Source: Phormidium ambiguum IAM M-71
Lineage (GTDB): Bacteria > Cyanobacteriota > Cyanobacteriia > Cyanobacteriales > Aerosakkonemataceae
Assembly: GCF_001904725.1 (NCBI RefSeq)
Contig: NZ_MRCE01000007.1
Coordinates: forward strand, 1 to 64,000
Direction: 5' to 3'
DNA length: 64,000 bases
How positions within the stretch are numbered: the first letter of the stretch is position 1; each line of letters begins with the position of its first letter. The notes beneath the pieces were generated by a model. That model was given only the letters and a program-made list of their open reading frames with translations, was not told where the DNA came from and ran no database searches. Of this stretch, positions 1 to 9,900 are shown one piece after another. The translations under genes and the position numbers were made by a program.

Positions 1-60
1 GTCCCCCTTGCTATAGGCGTAGCCTTCCCGCAGGGTAGGGGGACGGCGACAGCCGGGGGT
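1..60. repeat. palindromic interspersed repeat at the window edge
   Basis: An 8-base perfect inverted repeat (GTCCCCCT at 1-8, AGGGGGAC at 37-44) encloses GGCGTAGCCTTCCCGCAGGG, a type of GC-rich element often found between genes in filamentous cyanobacteria. It lies downstream of the Rpn-type gene. Only the part inside the window can be judged, so the true left boundary is unknown. Confidence 0.45.
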
Positions 61-139
61 TGATGATATGTCGCCCCTTCAGGAGAATTGGTATAACGCA
101 CGATCCCACCATATTTAGCGACACTGCATAAGTCCTAAT

Positions 140-964
140 TTACTTAACCCTTAAATTTCGCACTTCTTCCAAGTTTAATCCTGTTGTTTGACTGATAGTT
201 TGGTCGTCTAATCCTAAATCAATTAATCGCTTGGCAATTTCTCGCCTGTTTTGATTAACCGCCTTTGTAATCGCATTCCGCTGATCATGAATGTAAATTT
301 CTCGCTTTTCTAAATCTTCCAATTCTGCACGAGTTAAGTTAGCTTGATTAGCAATTGAAAAAGCTTTTTGAATTTCGGGAATTTCCCCTATTTCCTCTGG
401 TACGGTTTCCAAACTCCTAGCGGTTTTAAGAAAATAAATCCATTTATCAGTAATGGTTTCTAACTGAGATAATTCTTTGTTAAATTTGGGCAATTCTACA
501 AACACTAATTCAATATCATAAATTGAATAATCAACCAAGTAATCTTGCTCTTTGAGAGCAAAGCGAGAAATTACTTTATCCCAATTAGTAAACATTTCAA
601 AATCGGTAATTGTTAGAGCAATTACAGGATTTAAAAGGTTATAATTTTCTCCTGAATCGAGTTGAATTGAATAAGCTTTTGCAGCGTTGTACAAAATCCG
701 CTTTTCAAAACCTTCAACGTTCAATACTTGCATTTCGATAATTACAGTTTTGTCGCCTGTAATTTTGGCTTTGACATCCAAGTAAGTATCTTTAATGCCT
801 CTAATTTTCGGTGCTAGATAAGGGTTGAGTATTTCTAAATCTTCAATGGTGGAATTGCCGTTATAAAGCAGAGCATTTAAAAAGCTGATTAAAATGTCTT
901 TGCTTTGTTCAGAACCAAAGATTTTCTTAAATGCAAAGTCGGTTTTAGGGTTGATGAATCTCAT
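140..964 (-). CDS. Rpn family recombination-promoting nuclease / PD-(D/E)XK transposase-like protein
   Basis: The 274-residue protein opens with MRFINPKTDFAFKKIFG, the typical start of the Rpn (YhgA-like, PDDEXK_2) family. The region around residues 60-90 (DVKAKITGD...IIEMQV) fits the PD-(D/E)XK core, with D at the start of one strand and an ExQ in the next. The C-terminus is charged and helical (EIAKRLIDLGLDDQTISQTTGL), ending in a helix-turn-helix-like tail common in these proteins. Family members are DNA endonucleases that were first linked to RecA-independent recombination. The length is complete. It starts 4 bp after the stop of the dynamin-like gene, so the two are probably cotranscribed. 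Confidence 0.85.
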   Translation of the reverse strand: MRFINPKTDFAFKKIFGSEQSKDILISFLNALLYNGNSTIEDLEILNPYLAPKIRGIKDTYLDVKAKITGDKTVIIEMQVLNVEGFEKRILYNAAKAYSIQLDSGENYNLLNPVIALTITDFEMFTNWDKVISRFALKEQDYLVDYSIYDIELVFVELPKFNKELSQLETITDKWIYFLKTARSLETVPEEIGEIPEIQKAFSIANQANLTRAELEDLEKREIYIHDQRNAITKAVNQNRREIAKRLIDLGLDDQTISQTTGLNLEEVRNLRVK

Positions 965-968
965 GATA

Positions 969-3404
969 TCATAAGTTAGATATTAATAGGTTAGTGTCTC
1001 TGCGTAAAGTTTCGGCTTCCTCTTTCAGTTTGTCTACCTCTAGTTTGCCAGCACCATCTGCAAAGGAATCAAGTGCTTGCTTTAATTGTTCTAACGTCTT
1101 AACTGGTAACTCTTTATCTTTCAATGATTGCTCTAAATCATTTTTATACTCACCCAAACAAGCGTCAAGAGCCTTAAAGTATATTTCAACTTTTTTTTCA
1201 AAGTATCCTTCTGTATATTCTTTAGCTTCTTGTTTTACTTCTTCTACCTTGCTTTCAAACAATTTAATTACTTCTCCCCTGTAATGAATTAAGTTAATGT
1301 AGTATTTTCCTTTTTTCTGCGGCTGGAAACCAAAAAAATTAGAAAACCAACCCGTTACTGCATCAATCGCCATGTGAACAGCTTGACGAATTGATTGCAT
1401 TAAAGGATTATTTAGGATAACTTCATTGAATACAGAGATAAATAAACCATCAAATAAGTTTTTCAAGAAATCAACAAAATCGTCTGTATATTTAGATTCA
1501 CCTTTAGGCTTGTTGAGTTTTACATAAACATCTACTATTCTTAGAGGCTCTGAACTAAAATGAACGTCGAAATCTTTTTTTAATCGCTCTTGAGCGCGTT
1601 TAATAATTGGTTGAGTTCGCCTTTCTAGTAAACTAGATAACTCTTGGATTAAAATTTCTGTCTGTTTTTCTGTATTTTCACATACACTATTTAATTCTGT
1701 TTCAATTACCTGTTTTATAAAATCTGCTATCTTAGTTGCAAATGACTTTGCATCCTCCTCATTCTCAAATTCAAATTCACCAGTATCTCCGTTGAGGAGA
1801 TTCATGAAATATTTCGATACTCTAGCAATTGCATTTCTGAAAGAATCGACAGCATAACTAATAAGAAGACTATCTAGTTTTTCTATAACGTTTGTTTTTA
1901 GTCTTTCTAGGTTTCCATTTACAGTAACATCAATTTGCTTTTTTGTTTTCCCAACTTCTTGTTCCAATCTCTTACGACAATCTGCTAAACTAGCAAGTTC
2001 TTGATTCAGTTCATCAATAGCTTTCTTGAGTTTTTGAGCATCACTATCAATGTAACTCCTCCGAGCCTGTACGCTTTCACATAAACTATCTAAACGGACA
2101 AGACAAAGGTTAAGTGCGGACTCCATACAGCGAGGCGCAACTTGTTCCATGATGACATTGATAGCTTTTTCTAAAAAGGGTGCAAACCCTGATTCTTGCC
2201 AAAGCCTTCCTGCTTTACGTTGTAGTTTTTCTACTGTTGCATCTTCAAGTTCTTCTTCCCAATCAACGCGCCATATTTCTTGAGCAAGCGCTTGGGCTGC
2301 TTCAGATGCCTTAATATCTGAACTTTGTTGGGATTCCCGAAGAAAATCCATAGAACAGAATGCTTGTCTAGCCGAAATTTCAAATACTCGATCTGTATCG
2401 TCGATATTAACCAGTTGAAGGTTATTAGCAACAAACTGTCGCACCATATCAGTATCCATGTCACCTTTTCGGCGCTGATCTACTTTATTGACTAGAACAT
2501 ACAAATTTTGTTTACCTCTTGTTCTGATGACTTTCTGAACTTCATCTTTAATTTTTTCTGCTGGTTGTGCTTTAAGTTGGGTGAAATCCAGCACAATCAA
2601 TACAAGCTGGCTGTTTGCAAGTTGTTTGGACACAACATATTCCAGTTTGGTGCTGACTCCCGACTCATTTGGCCCCGGCGTATCAACAATCACAAGATTT
2701 CCTAGCTTTTCTGATTGTTGATTTTGCTGAACTCGGAAAAAGGGAGTTTCAATACGAGGAACATCTTTTTCATCAAGCGACTGTAGAGGATCTTCAGACA
2801 GTTCTAGAATGCTGCAAAGGCGGATAATATGGTTTAGGTTGGTTAGTATTTTGTTAATTTCCTCAGAGCCAGCAATCTCAGATGGAACTGGAAAATCTTG
2901 CATAGTATTGATTTGTGTAAGTAAACCAGCTAAATGAGGATATTCACCAGTCTGGTTTATAACTTCGTTAATTCCATGTTGATCAATTTTCCCTTTTAAA
3001 GCCAAAAAAGCTTTCTCAAAAGCTGACCTAATTCCGTCACTTAGCTTGAGAATTGGCTGTGTAGCATTAACTTTGAATACAATTTCTGTGGGAAGCGTTG
3101 TCATTGCTGTAGCCGAACTTGGCAGAAGTTCTTGCCCAATAATGGCGTTGATGATTGTAGACTTGCCAGTGTTCATCGGTGCTGCGATCGCCATCCTTAG
3201 TTCCAGGTTCTCTACCTTGCCCCGTTCCTTGTCTACTTCGTGCTGGTAAATTTCATATCTGCTTTCTGAACCATCCTCGAACCAAAGCTTTTTACTGGCG
3301 CTATTCATCAGATCGCTGACTTGTTCTAGAAGGTTGATAACTCGTTTTTGTAAATCTTGAATATTTGGCATTAGCACATCAGCGTCCATTGAACTAGCTC
3401 CCAT
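969..3404 (-). CDS. dynamin family GTPase (bacterial dynamin-like protein)
   Basis: The 811-residue protein carries a large GTPase domain. The P-loop is APMNTGKST near residue 77, the G3 motif is DTPGPNESG near residue 243, and the G4 motif is NKVDQR near residue 303. The C-terminal half is mostly coiled coil, as in the dynamin stalk, with a hydrophobic stretch around residues 640-690 (LFISVFNEVI...WFSNFFGF) that could be the membrane paddle. Bacterial dynamins remodel or tether membranes, and some have been linked to phage tolerance. The ATG at 3404 is used here. An internal Met (MPNIQDL) at residue 12 is an alternative start. The gene leads the Rpn-type gene. Confidence 0.88.
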   Translation of the reverse strand: MGASSMDADVLMPNIQDLQKRVINLLEQVSDLMNSASKKLWFEDGSESRYEIYQHEVDKERGKVENLELRMAIAAPMNTGKSTIINAIIGQELLPSSATAMTTLPTEIVFKVNATQPILKLSDGIRSAFEKAFLALKGKIDQHGINEVINQTGEYPHLAGLLTQINTMQDFPVPSEIAGSEEINKILTNLNHIIRLCSILELSEDPLQSLDEKDVPRIETPFFRVQQNQQSEKLGNLVIVDTPGPNESGVSTKLEYVVSKQLANSQLVLIVLDFTQLKAQPAEKIKDEVQKVIRTRGKQNLYVLVNKVDQRRKGDMDTDMVRQFVANNLQLVNIDDTDRVFEISARQAFCSMDFLRESQQSSDIKASEAAQALAQEIWRVDWEEELEDATVEKLQRKAGRLWQESGFAPFLEKAINVIMEQVAPRCMESALNLCLVRLDSLCESVQARRSYIDSDAQKLKKAIDELNQELASLADCRKRLEQEVGKTKKQIDVTVNGNLERLKTNVIEKLDSLLISYAVDSFRNAIARVSKYFMNLLNGDTGEFEFENEEDAKSFATKIADFIKQVIETELNSVCENTEKQTEILIQELSSLLERRTQPIIKRAQERLKKDFDVHFSSEPLRIVDVYVKLNKPKGESKYTDDFVDFLKNLFDGLFISVFNEVILNNPLMQSIRQAVHMAIDAVTGWFSNFFGFQPQKKGKYYINLIHYRGEVIKLFESKVEEVKQEAKEYTEGYFEKKVEIYFKALDACLGEYKNDLEQSLKDKELPVKTLEQLKQALDSFADGAGKLEVDKLKEEAETLRRDTNLLISNL

Positions 3405-3583
3405 TAAGCTTTCCCATCCAACAGAATTACAGTTTTAGCATTAATAAAACAACGGTGAAAACTCTGATAAAGCTGAATTGTTAGTACCTATGCAAATCTC
3501 ATTCGCAGCTTACGCACACATTCTCTTATATCTGTTTAGATATGTTGATACTAACTTTAGAGCTTTATACCAATATTACTGCT

Positions 3584-3949
3584 ATGTATATTTCAGAGCG
3601 AAAACTGGATTATTTATTTAACCAAAACATTGCTACCAATGCCCACAACACCCCACGCGCCGCCCAAAATGCTCAACAAATGCAGCGTTTGGGTTTCTGG
3701 GATACTCCAGAAAGCCGAGAAGTAGTCACACAGCATCTTCAGCAAGTGGTTCAAACTCCCGACAACGTTGTTGAACGGTTAACAAGAACTTTTGTAGACA
3801 AAGCAGGAACAATAGTAGAGTCAGAAATTGAAGTGCGCGAGTCCCTTCTTGCTGGCGCATCGGGAAAATTTGCTAAAGTAAAAAGTTCTTGGGAAATTAT
3901 GCCAGATGGAACTCGTAGATTTGTCAGTGCAGAAATTTACGGCAGCTGA
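3584..3949 (+). CDS. small hypothetical protein, possible toxin-domain module
   Basis: About 121 residues from MYISERKLDYLF; an upstream ATG at 3542 would add 14 hydrophobic residues with no good ribosome site. The N-terminal half is Asn/Gln/His rich (NAHNTPRAAQNAQQMQRLGF) and the C-terminal half looks like a small beta-rich domain (VERLTRTFVDKAG, then SSWEIMPDGTRRFVS). The organisation resembles detached C-terminal modules of secreted polymorphic toxins, but this is an impression from sequence style and not a recognised family. It is followed by three other small genes on the same strand, one with a duplicated 3' end. There is no signal peptide or membrane segment. Confidence 0.5.
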   Translation: MYISERKLDYLFNQNIATNAHNTPRAAQNAQQMQRLGFWDTPESREVVTQHLQQVVQTPDNVVERLTRTFVDKAGTIVESEIEVRESLLAGASGKFAKVKSSWEIMPDGTRRFVSAEIYGS

Positions 3950-4011
3950 CTACAGTTTAGCTTCATAAGCGTTATGCTCATATTATTAATTGCTTGCCTG
4001 GATCTGCGCTT

Positions 4012-4371
4012 ATGAAACTCCGCCAAAAGTTTGATGAACTGGCAATGCTGGAATTGTTCTATGCCGAACCAGTAATTGCTAATCCTGCTGATGGATACTG
4101 GTGTTATGAAGTAACCGATGCTTTAGGCATCAAACTACGCTTTGGCATGGATGTAATTCAAGAATCGGTTCAAATTAATCTAAAACTTGCTGATGTCTCT
4201 ATTTTTAACTTCACCTTTGAGATGGTTGAAGATATGGAAATTCTCGATCCAGACAAGGGAAAGTTTGCTTTTGAAGTAGCAGCCAAAAATCAAGAAGTTA
4301 AAACAAAAATACAAGTAGAACTAAGACCTTACATTAGAATCGAGGGAGCTACTTTAAGAGGCTTTTACTAA
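4012..4371 (+). CDS. small hypothetical protein, intact copy of a duplicated family
   Basis: The ATG at 4012 gives 119 residues (MKLRQKFDELAML); a TTG at 3994 would add six. The protein is acidic and beta-rich (YWCYEVTDALGIKLRFGMD), with no signal peptide or catalytic motif that I recognise. Its last 37 codons recur about 710 bp downstream with mostly silent or conservative changes, so a related second copy once existed. A compact acidic protein encoded just after a possible toxin module would suit an immunity role, but that is inference only. Confidence 0.6.
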   Translation: MKLRQKFDELAMLELFYAEPVIANPADGYWCYEVTDALGIKLRFGMDVIQESVQINLKLADVSIFNFTFEMVEDMEILDPDKGKFAFEVAAKNQEVKTKIQVELRPYIRIEGATLRGFY

Positions 4372-4402
4372 AAGAGTGGATTTAACCAATGAGAAAATAG
4401 AC

Positions 4403-4642
4403 ATGGCTTTTTATGTCCAGCTTTGGAAAGAAAAGGAAGACGATACCAGCGTCGTCTATTGTTTTGGCCCCCACGAACAGCTATTTGGCAGACTGTGGTT
4501 AGATAAAAGTAATGGCGTAGTTAAAGAAATCGAGCCAGTTCCTACTAATAACTCAGAGGCTATATTTCCGAGAGCAGCAGTCAAAATCCGCCAGCATTGG
4601 AAACAGGGAAACTTGCCGGAAAAAACTTGCTGGGCATCGTGA
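4403..4642 (+). CDS. small hypothetical protein
   Basis: From the ATG at 4403 (MAFYVQLWKEKEDD) the protein has 79 residues; a GTG at 4376 would add nine. It is soluble-looking, with aromatic and charged residues and the phrase VVYCFGPHEQLFGRLWLDK, and no known motif. It follows the preceding gene by about 30 bp and overlaps the next reading frame at its 3' end, suggesting a compact small-gene operon. No function can be assigned. Confidence 0.5.
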   Translation: MAFYVQLWKEKEDDTSVVYCFGPHEQLFGRLWLDKSNGVVKEIEPVPTNNSEAIFPRAAVKIRQHWKQGNLPEKTCWAS

Positions 4643-4989
4643 AAACAGAAGACCATAAAAATGTCACAAGTGAAAGGTATCCTGAGAGAGTTCAAGGAAC
4701 GGTTAGCTCAGTTTGCCAACCACACTTAACTAGCAAAGCTCTCGCCCAATGGTCGGATGAGCAATATTGGTATTTAATGGAAGGATCGGGTAAAGATGAT
4801 AAAACGCGATCGGCTAAATTTCTCCGCGAGGTGCTTTATGATGTGGCTGCACAATGGGAGTGTTTAGTTGCTGAATTCCACTCTACCAAAATTGAATTTC
4901 CAGAAGAATTGATTACAGATTGGTTTTCCCAGGTAACACAATTTATAGAAAGTGATGAAGAAGCAGGGGAAAGTTTGCTTTTGAAGTAG
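4597..4989 (+). CDS. hypothetical protein, probably frameshifted near its start and truncated at its end
   Basis: The open frame encodes 130 residues, but only the part from about residue 45 (SKALAQWSDEQYWYLMEGSGK) looks protein-like. In another frame an ATG at 4661 begins MSQVKGILREFKERLAQFANHT, a convincing amphipathic start that stops at 4727-4729, just where the long frame becomes plausible. A single indel near 4725 would join them. The last codons (ESLLLK) arise from an out-of-frame junction with a copy of the neighbouring gene's 3' end. The gene may therefore be non-functional. Confidence 0.45.
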   Translation: METGKLAGKNLLGIVKTEDHKNVTSERYPERVQGTVSSVCQPHLTSKALAQWSDEQYWYLMEGSGKDDKTRSAKFLREVLYDVAAQWECLVAEFHSTKIEFPEELITDWFSQVTQFIESDEEAGESLLLK

Positions 4990-5083
4990 CAGCGAAAAAT
5001 CAAGAAGTTAAAACAAAGGTACAAGTGGAACTCAGACCTTTTATTAAAATCGAGGGAGCTACTTTGAGAAACAGTTACTAAAA
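4967..5083 (+). pseudogene. truncated duplicate of the 3' end of the gene at 4012-4371
   Basis: This segment matches 4257-4373 with roughly 13 differences by eye over about 117 bases. In the matching frame it reads GKFAFEVAAKNQEVK onward to a stop at the equivalent position. The differences from the intact copy are mostly silent or conservative (I/V, Y/F, R/K), so the copy diverged under constraint before being cut. In this frame a stop lies just upstream (4956), and the upstream gene enters it out of frame, so it is not translated as part of that gene. Confidence 0.75.
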
Positions 5084-5105
5084 TAGTAAAAAGAGCATTG
5101 CAATA

Positions 5106-5192
5106 ATGGTGTGCGATATTTGTGGTAGCGAAGGTGCGCGTATCCGCCGAATTACCATCGCACCACCAAAGAAAAAGCGATCGCTAATTTAA
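5106..5192 (+). pseudogene. N-terminal fragment of a YgiT/MqsA-type zinc finger antitoxin
   Basis: A 28-codon frame reads MVCDICGSEGARIRR and ends in a lysine-rich tail at a TAA. The CxxCG start followed by basic residues is the hallmark of YgiT-type zinc finger proteins, which are the antitoxin side of MqsR-type or BrnT-like pairs. Intact family members need a second CxxC and continue into a helix-turn-helix, both missing here. No toxin gene is adjacent. It is most likely a remnant. Confidence 0.45.
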
Positions 5193-5453
5193 GCTGTTTT
5201 TTTATTTAGATAAAACAAATTTTTGTATAGCTATGATTTAGTCTAATAGTATTATCAGTGAAAACATAAAAGTAATGGCAAAACTCAACAATATTTAACA
5301 CAATTTGCGATCGATTTTGTCTTTCTTTTTTCTCTAAATTTATATAAAAGATAAATCTAAACTTTTTTATCGATTTTAGCCAGGAGTGTGAACTGACCAA
5401 TTTTAATGGGATTACTAAATTTAGAGTTCTATCCAATTTTGGGGTAACGAGTG

Positions 5454-6917
5454 ATGTTTAATTTTAGCAATCTCAAGCTTAGAGGACGCATTCTTTTAGG
5501 ATATTTAGTTCCGTTATTATTAACTCTAGGGGCAACCTCAGCAGTTATTGTTAATGCGAAAAAAGTAGAGCAGCAAGGAATATCCACTGAGCAAGGTTGG
5601 TCGCTTGTACAAGATAGCGATCGTTTAGAATTAACATTGCACAAACGACAGTCAATGATTCGAGCTTATTTATTAACAGGTGAAAACCGATTTTTACAGC
5701 AATATGAAGGTAGTGTTAGCGACTATAATAAATACATTCAATCTCTAGAAAGACTAGTGCAATTTTCCACCCCTGCTCAAGCACGACGATTAGAGGAATT
5801 GAAGAAGTTGGGAGAAGAAATTTATCAAGCTAATTTGGCAATATCGAGATTGGTTAAACCAGGTAATTCTAATGGCGCTACTATCTTATTTTCCAAAGGT
5901 AAAATACTACCTTTGATTGACAAAGCAACACTAATACTTCGAGATTTGAATCATACTGAAGATAAGTTACAGGAACAACGAGAAAAAGAGGGTGCTAGTG
6001 CGATGCGATCGCTTGTATTCACAGCAATATTTGGTACAGTTGCTGCGATCGTTATGGCATTGTTAATTGGTTCTTGGTTAGCTTCTCGCATTACTCAACA
6101 AGTAAATGAAATTGCTAATAATATTGCCAGTTCTTCGAGGGAAATTGCAGTTACAGTAGAACAACAAGAACGAACAGCTATTCAACAATCTAGTTCCGTT
6201 AATGAAACTACAACTACAATGGATCAGTTGAATGTATCAGCACAACAATCTGCTCAACAAGCTCAAACTGCGGCTACTGGTGCTCAACAAGTTTTGTCAT
6301 TAGCAGGAGAAGGAAATCAAGTAGTAAATCGTACTTTAGATAATATGTTAATGCTGACTTCTCGCATAAATACTTTAGCTGAACAAATGTCACTTTTAAA
6401 TGAACAAACTAGTCAAATTGGTAGTATTTCTGGATTAGTGGCGGATTTAGCTAATCAAACTAATATGTTAGCTTTAAATGCCGCTGTGGAAGCAGTAAGA
6501 GCAGGAGAACACGGTAAAGGATTTGGTGTAGTTGCTTCAGAAATTCGCAAACTTGCCGATCAAAGTAAAAAGTCAGCTGAAAAAATTAATCTGTTGGTAA
6601 ATGGTATTCAATCGGCGTTAAATTCCACAATAATACTCACTGATGAAAGTACAAAAGCAACTTTCCAAGGTACTCAAATTACGGAACAAACAGCAGAACT
6701 TTTTAATCAAGTAATAGCAGCAATTAATGAGGTTACTGGAAGCGTGCAACAAATTTCAATTAATGCTAAGCAACAAGCTATGGCTGTGCAACAGGTGGTA
6801 ACGGCGATGAATATTCTCAATACAGCTGCTAGAGATAATGCCAGTGGTATTAGTCAAACTAAGGTGAGTACTCATCAATTAAATGAAGCGGCGCAAAATT
6901 TAAAAGCTGTTGTTTAG
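5454..6917 (+). CDS. methyl-accepting chemotaxis protein
   Basis: The start is the ATG at 5454, directly after an in-frame GTG. A first membrane helix spans residues 11-32, followed by an extracytoplasmic helical sensor resembling CHASE3 (residues 45-170, [15 protein letters not shown]). A second membrane helix spans about 184-206, then a long coiled coil. The signalling tip near residue 340 reads [20 protein letters not shown], nearly canonical. No clear HAMP domain separates the second helix from the coiled coil. The protein would relay membrane signals to CheA, probably for phototaxis or chemotaxis via type IV pili, although no che gene is nearby. Confidence 0.9.
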   Translation: MFNFSNLKLRGRILLGYLVPLLLTLGATSAVIVNAKKVEQQGISTEQGWSLVQDSDRLELTLHKRQSMIRAYLLTGENRFLQQYEGSVSDYNKYIQSLERLVQFSTPAQARRLEELKKLGEEIYQANLAISRLVKPGNSNGATILFSKGKILPLIDKATLILRDLNHTEDKLQEQREKEGASAMRSLVFTAIFGTVAAIVMALLIGSWLASRITQQVNEIANNIASSSREIAVTVEQQERTAIQQSSSVNETTTTMDQLNVSAQQSAQQAQTAATGAQQVLSLAGEGNQVVNRTLDNMLMLTSRINTLAEQMSLLNEQTSQIGSISGLVADLANQTNMLALNAAVEAVRAGEHGKGFGVVASEIRKLADQSKKSAEKINLLVNGIQSALNSTIILTDESTKATFQGTQITEQTAELFNQVIAAINEVTGSVQQISINAKQQAMAVQQVVTAMNILNTAARDNASGISQTKVSTHQLNEAAQNLKAVV

Positions 6918-6985
6918 TACAGTTTATAGATCCAATTTTTCTAATTAATAAGGTGAGATTTAATAAAATGAAAACAATAATAATT

Positions 6986-9900
6986 TTAACGATTTATTGA
7001 TGTTACAAAAAAGCGATCGCGTCCCTGATTTTTGGCTATGTAAAGAGCTTGATCTGCTTGTTCAACTAATATTTCCGAGCAGATTTCAGCTTTGGGAATT
7101 AAACTGGCAATACCCAAACTAATGGTAACTCGATCGCTAACTTCTGATCCAGAATGAGGAATTGATAATTTTTTGATTGCCTCACGAATCCGTTCTGCAA
7201 CCATAATTGCCCCTGCTTGATTAGTATTTGGTAAAATGACAGCAAATTCTTCCCCGCCGTAACGAGCAACTAAATCTGTAGGACGATATAATGCCTTTTG
7301 AGCAGCTTGGGCTATTTTGATCAAACATTCATCTCCTTCTTGATGTCCGTAGCGATCGTTGTAACGTTTAAAATAATCCACATCAAACATAATTAAAGAT
7401 AAAATCTTTTGTTCTCTTAATAACCGTTGCCACTCTTTTTTTAAGTAATCATCAAAGCGACGACGATTAGCAATTTGAGTTAGCGAATCGATATTAACTA
7501 GTTTTTCTAATTTGCGATTTGCTTGTAGGAGTTTAGCTCTCGTTAAACGCAAAACTTTTTCCATTTCTTTTCGTTCAGTAATATTGTAAAGAATGCAATG
7601 TGTCTTGAGAAATTGACCATTATTATCATACTGAACCCGACCTTCAAGTAATACAGTAATTTCTGCTCCATATTTTTGGATTAATCTTAATTCAGAACGG
7701 GTAATTCCATCATTTTTAAAACAAGCGAACTTTTTAGAGAATATATATTTGTTTTCTTGTGACCAGAAATCGCCAAAAGATTTGCCTATAATTTCTTCAC
7801 GAGTATAACCTAAAAGATCGCATAATTCGGAATTAACTTCAATAAAGCATCCCTCTTTATCTAAAGATTGATAGGCAACAGGTGAGTTTTCAAATAAGTT
7901 ACGGAAACGTTCTTCACTTTCCCGCAATGCGACTTCTGCTAATTTTCGTTCGCTAACATCCCGCTGAACGCCAAAATGTCCGGTAATTTCTCCTTGTTCA
8001 TTATAGAGACAGATATAGTAGCCTTCAATCCAAATTTGTGAACCGTCAAATCGCCGTTCATCAGTTTCTATATGTAGTTGACCTGCATCAAAAAAATTGC
8101 GCCAAACTTGTCTACCTTCGTTGAGATTATGAGCAAAAAAATCATTTGGTGTTAAGCCGATAAATTGCTCTCGACTAGCACGATATTGTTCTAGCATGGC
8201 ATCATTGACTTTGGTAACTTTTTGGTGAGTAAATATATAGTCTAGTACTTGTTCTTTATCAACAGTTTCATCCCATTTTACTGGTCGATCTAGCATCATG
8301 AAAAAGAAGCCATCAAGTGATTGAGAGAAGAATAATTCTAGTTGTGCTTTGCTTTGGCGTAGTGCGGCTTCTACCCGTTTGCGATCGCTAATATCTTTAA
8401 TCAGCACAATTGCACAGTCTCGCCCTTCTAAATTGCATATTTCAGCAGAAATTAATACAGTTCTAATTGATTTTGATTTTAGCTTAAAATTAACTTCCAA
8501 ATTATCCACTCTTCCCTGATTTTGCAGAATTTTTCTAAATGTTTTACGGTCTTTCAAATTATTCCATATTCCTAGTTCTAGAGTGGTATAACCAATCAAG
8601 TCTTCGCGGGAACAACCAAAAAAATCGGTGCAATGATTGTTGATTTCTATAATCCTTCCTTCAACGAGAGTGAGAATAGCAATAGGATCGGGACTAGTGC
8701 GAAAAATGGTGGTAAATTTTTCTTCGGAATCTAGAAAGGCAGTTTTAATTTGATTGAATGAATCACGTAATTGTTCTGCCATTAAATTGAAAGATTGTGC
8801 TAGTTCTCTGAGTTCTTTTACTTGGCTTTCTGTAGATAAATGTTGCCCTAAATTACCTAATGCCATTGCTTGACTAGCTTGATTAATTTGAGTGATTCTT
8901 ATAGTAATTTGGTTGGCGGTGAATAGTCCCAGTGCGATCGCAATCCCCAACGCACCTACACTCAAAAAAATTGTTTTCCAAGTGTTTGCCTTTATCTCAT
9001 TCATAAAATCGGATTCTGGCACAATAATTATTATTAACCAATCCAAACCATACAGATCTTGATAAGGGATAACTCGAATAAACTGTCGTTGATTTTTGTA
9101 AGTTAAACTTAGTTCTTTGACCGTTTTCCAGTTTTGATAATTACTAAATTTTTTTCTTAACTTTTGAGCAATTTCTCGGGTTTTAGCATCTTGGCTATTT
9201 ACTGCTAATAATCTTTGTTGTTTGGATTTTTTTTGTGGAAAAATGGGACTTTCTAAAGTTGATGTCGCAACTAATTTTCCCGAACGTTCCATAATAAATG
9301 TTTGTCCGGTAGGGGAAAATTTTAATTTATTAAGAAAAGTGCTGATATCTGCTAGAGAAAAACTAGATGTGAAAAGTCCTTGAAACTTTCCTTTTGGTTG
9401 ATAAATAGGAACAGATGCTTGCATTCCTAAAATAAAGTTAGCATGATAAATAAAAATAGGTGTCCAAGTTTGTTTACCCTTTTCTTTTGCATAAGAAAAC
9501 CAGGGAAGTTGACGAAAATTATCCGGCAATGTGTAAACCAATTTTTGGGGATTACCTTGATTATCAACTAAAAAAAATTTGCGTTGATTCAAATTATTTT
9601 TACTGATTTCCATTAAATAGATTGTTCCGATCGACAATTTTTCTTTAGTCAGTTTTTCCGCTTTTTGGCGAGATTCTTCCGTCAAAATACGTCCATAACC
9701 GATCGCTTCTCCCTGTGTACTCCAAAAGTAGTTACTTGCTAAGGAAGAATTTAAGATCATTTGTTGCCATAATTGTTGCCGTAGTTGCAGAAAGTTTTGT
9801 GGATTTAGAGTAAGTTGTTTGACTGCTAAATTGTTTGTTGCTACAACTTGATGTGGCAAACTTAGGTAATTAGTTAGGCGATCGCTAATTCTTTCTCCTA

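Noticed and set aside
994-1284. Plus-strand frame inside the dynamin gene
   Set aside because: Serine- and leucine-rich shadow of the opposite frame, without domain content or a ribosome site.
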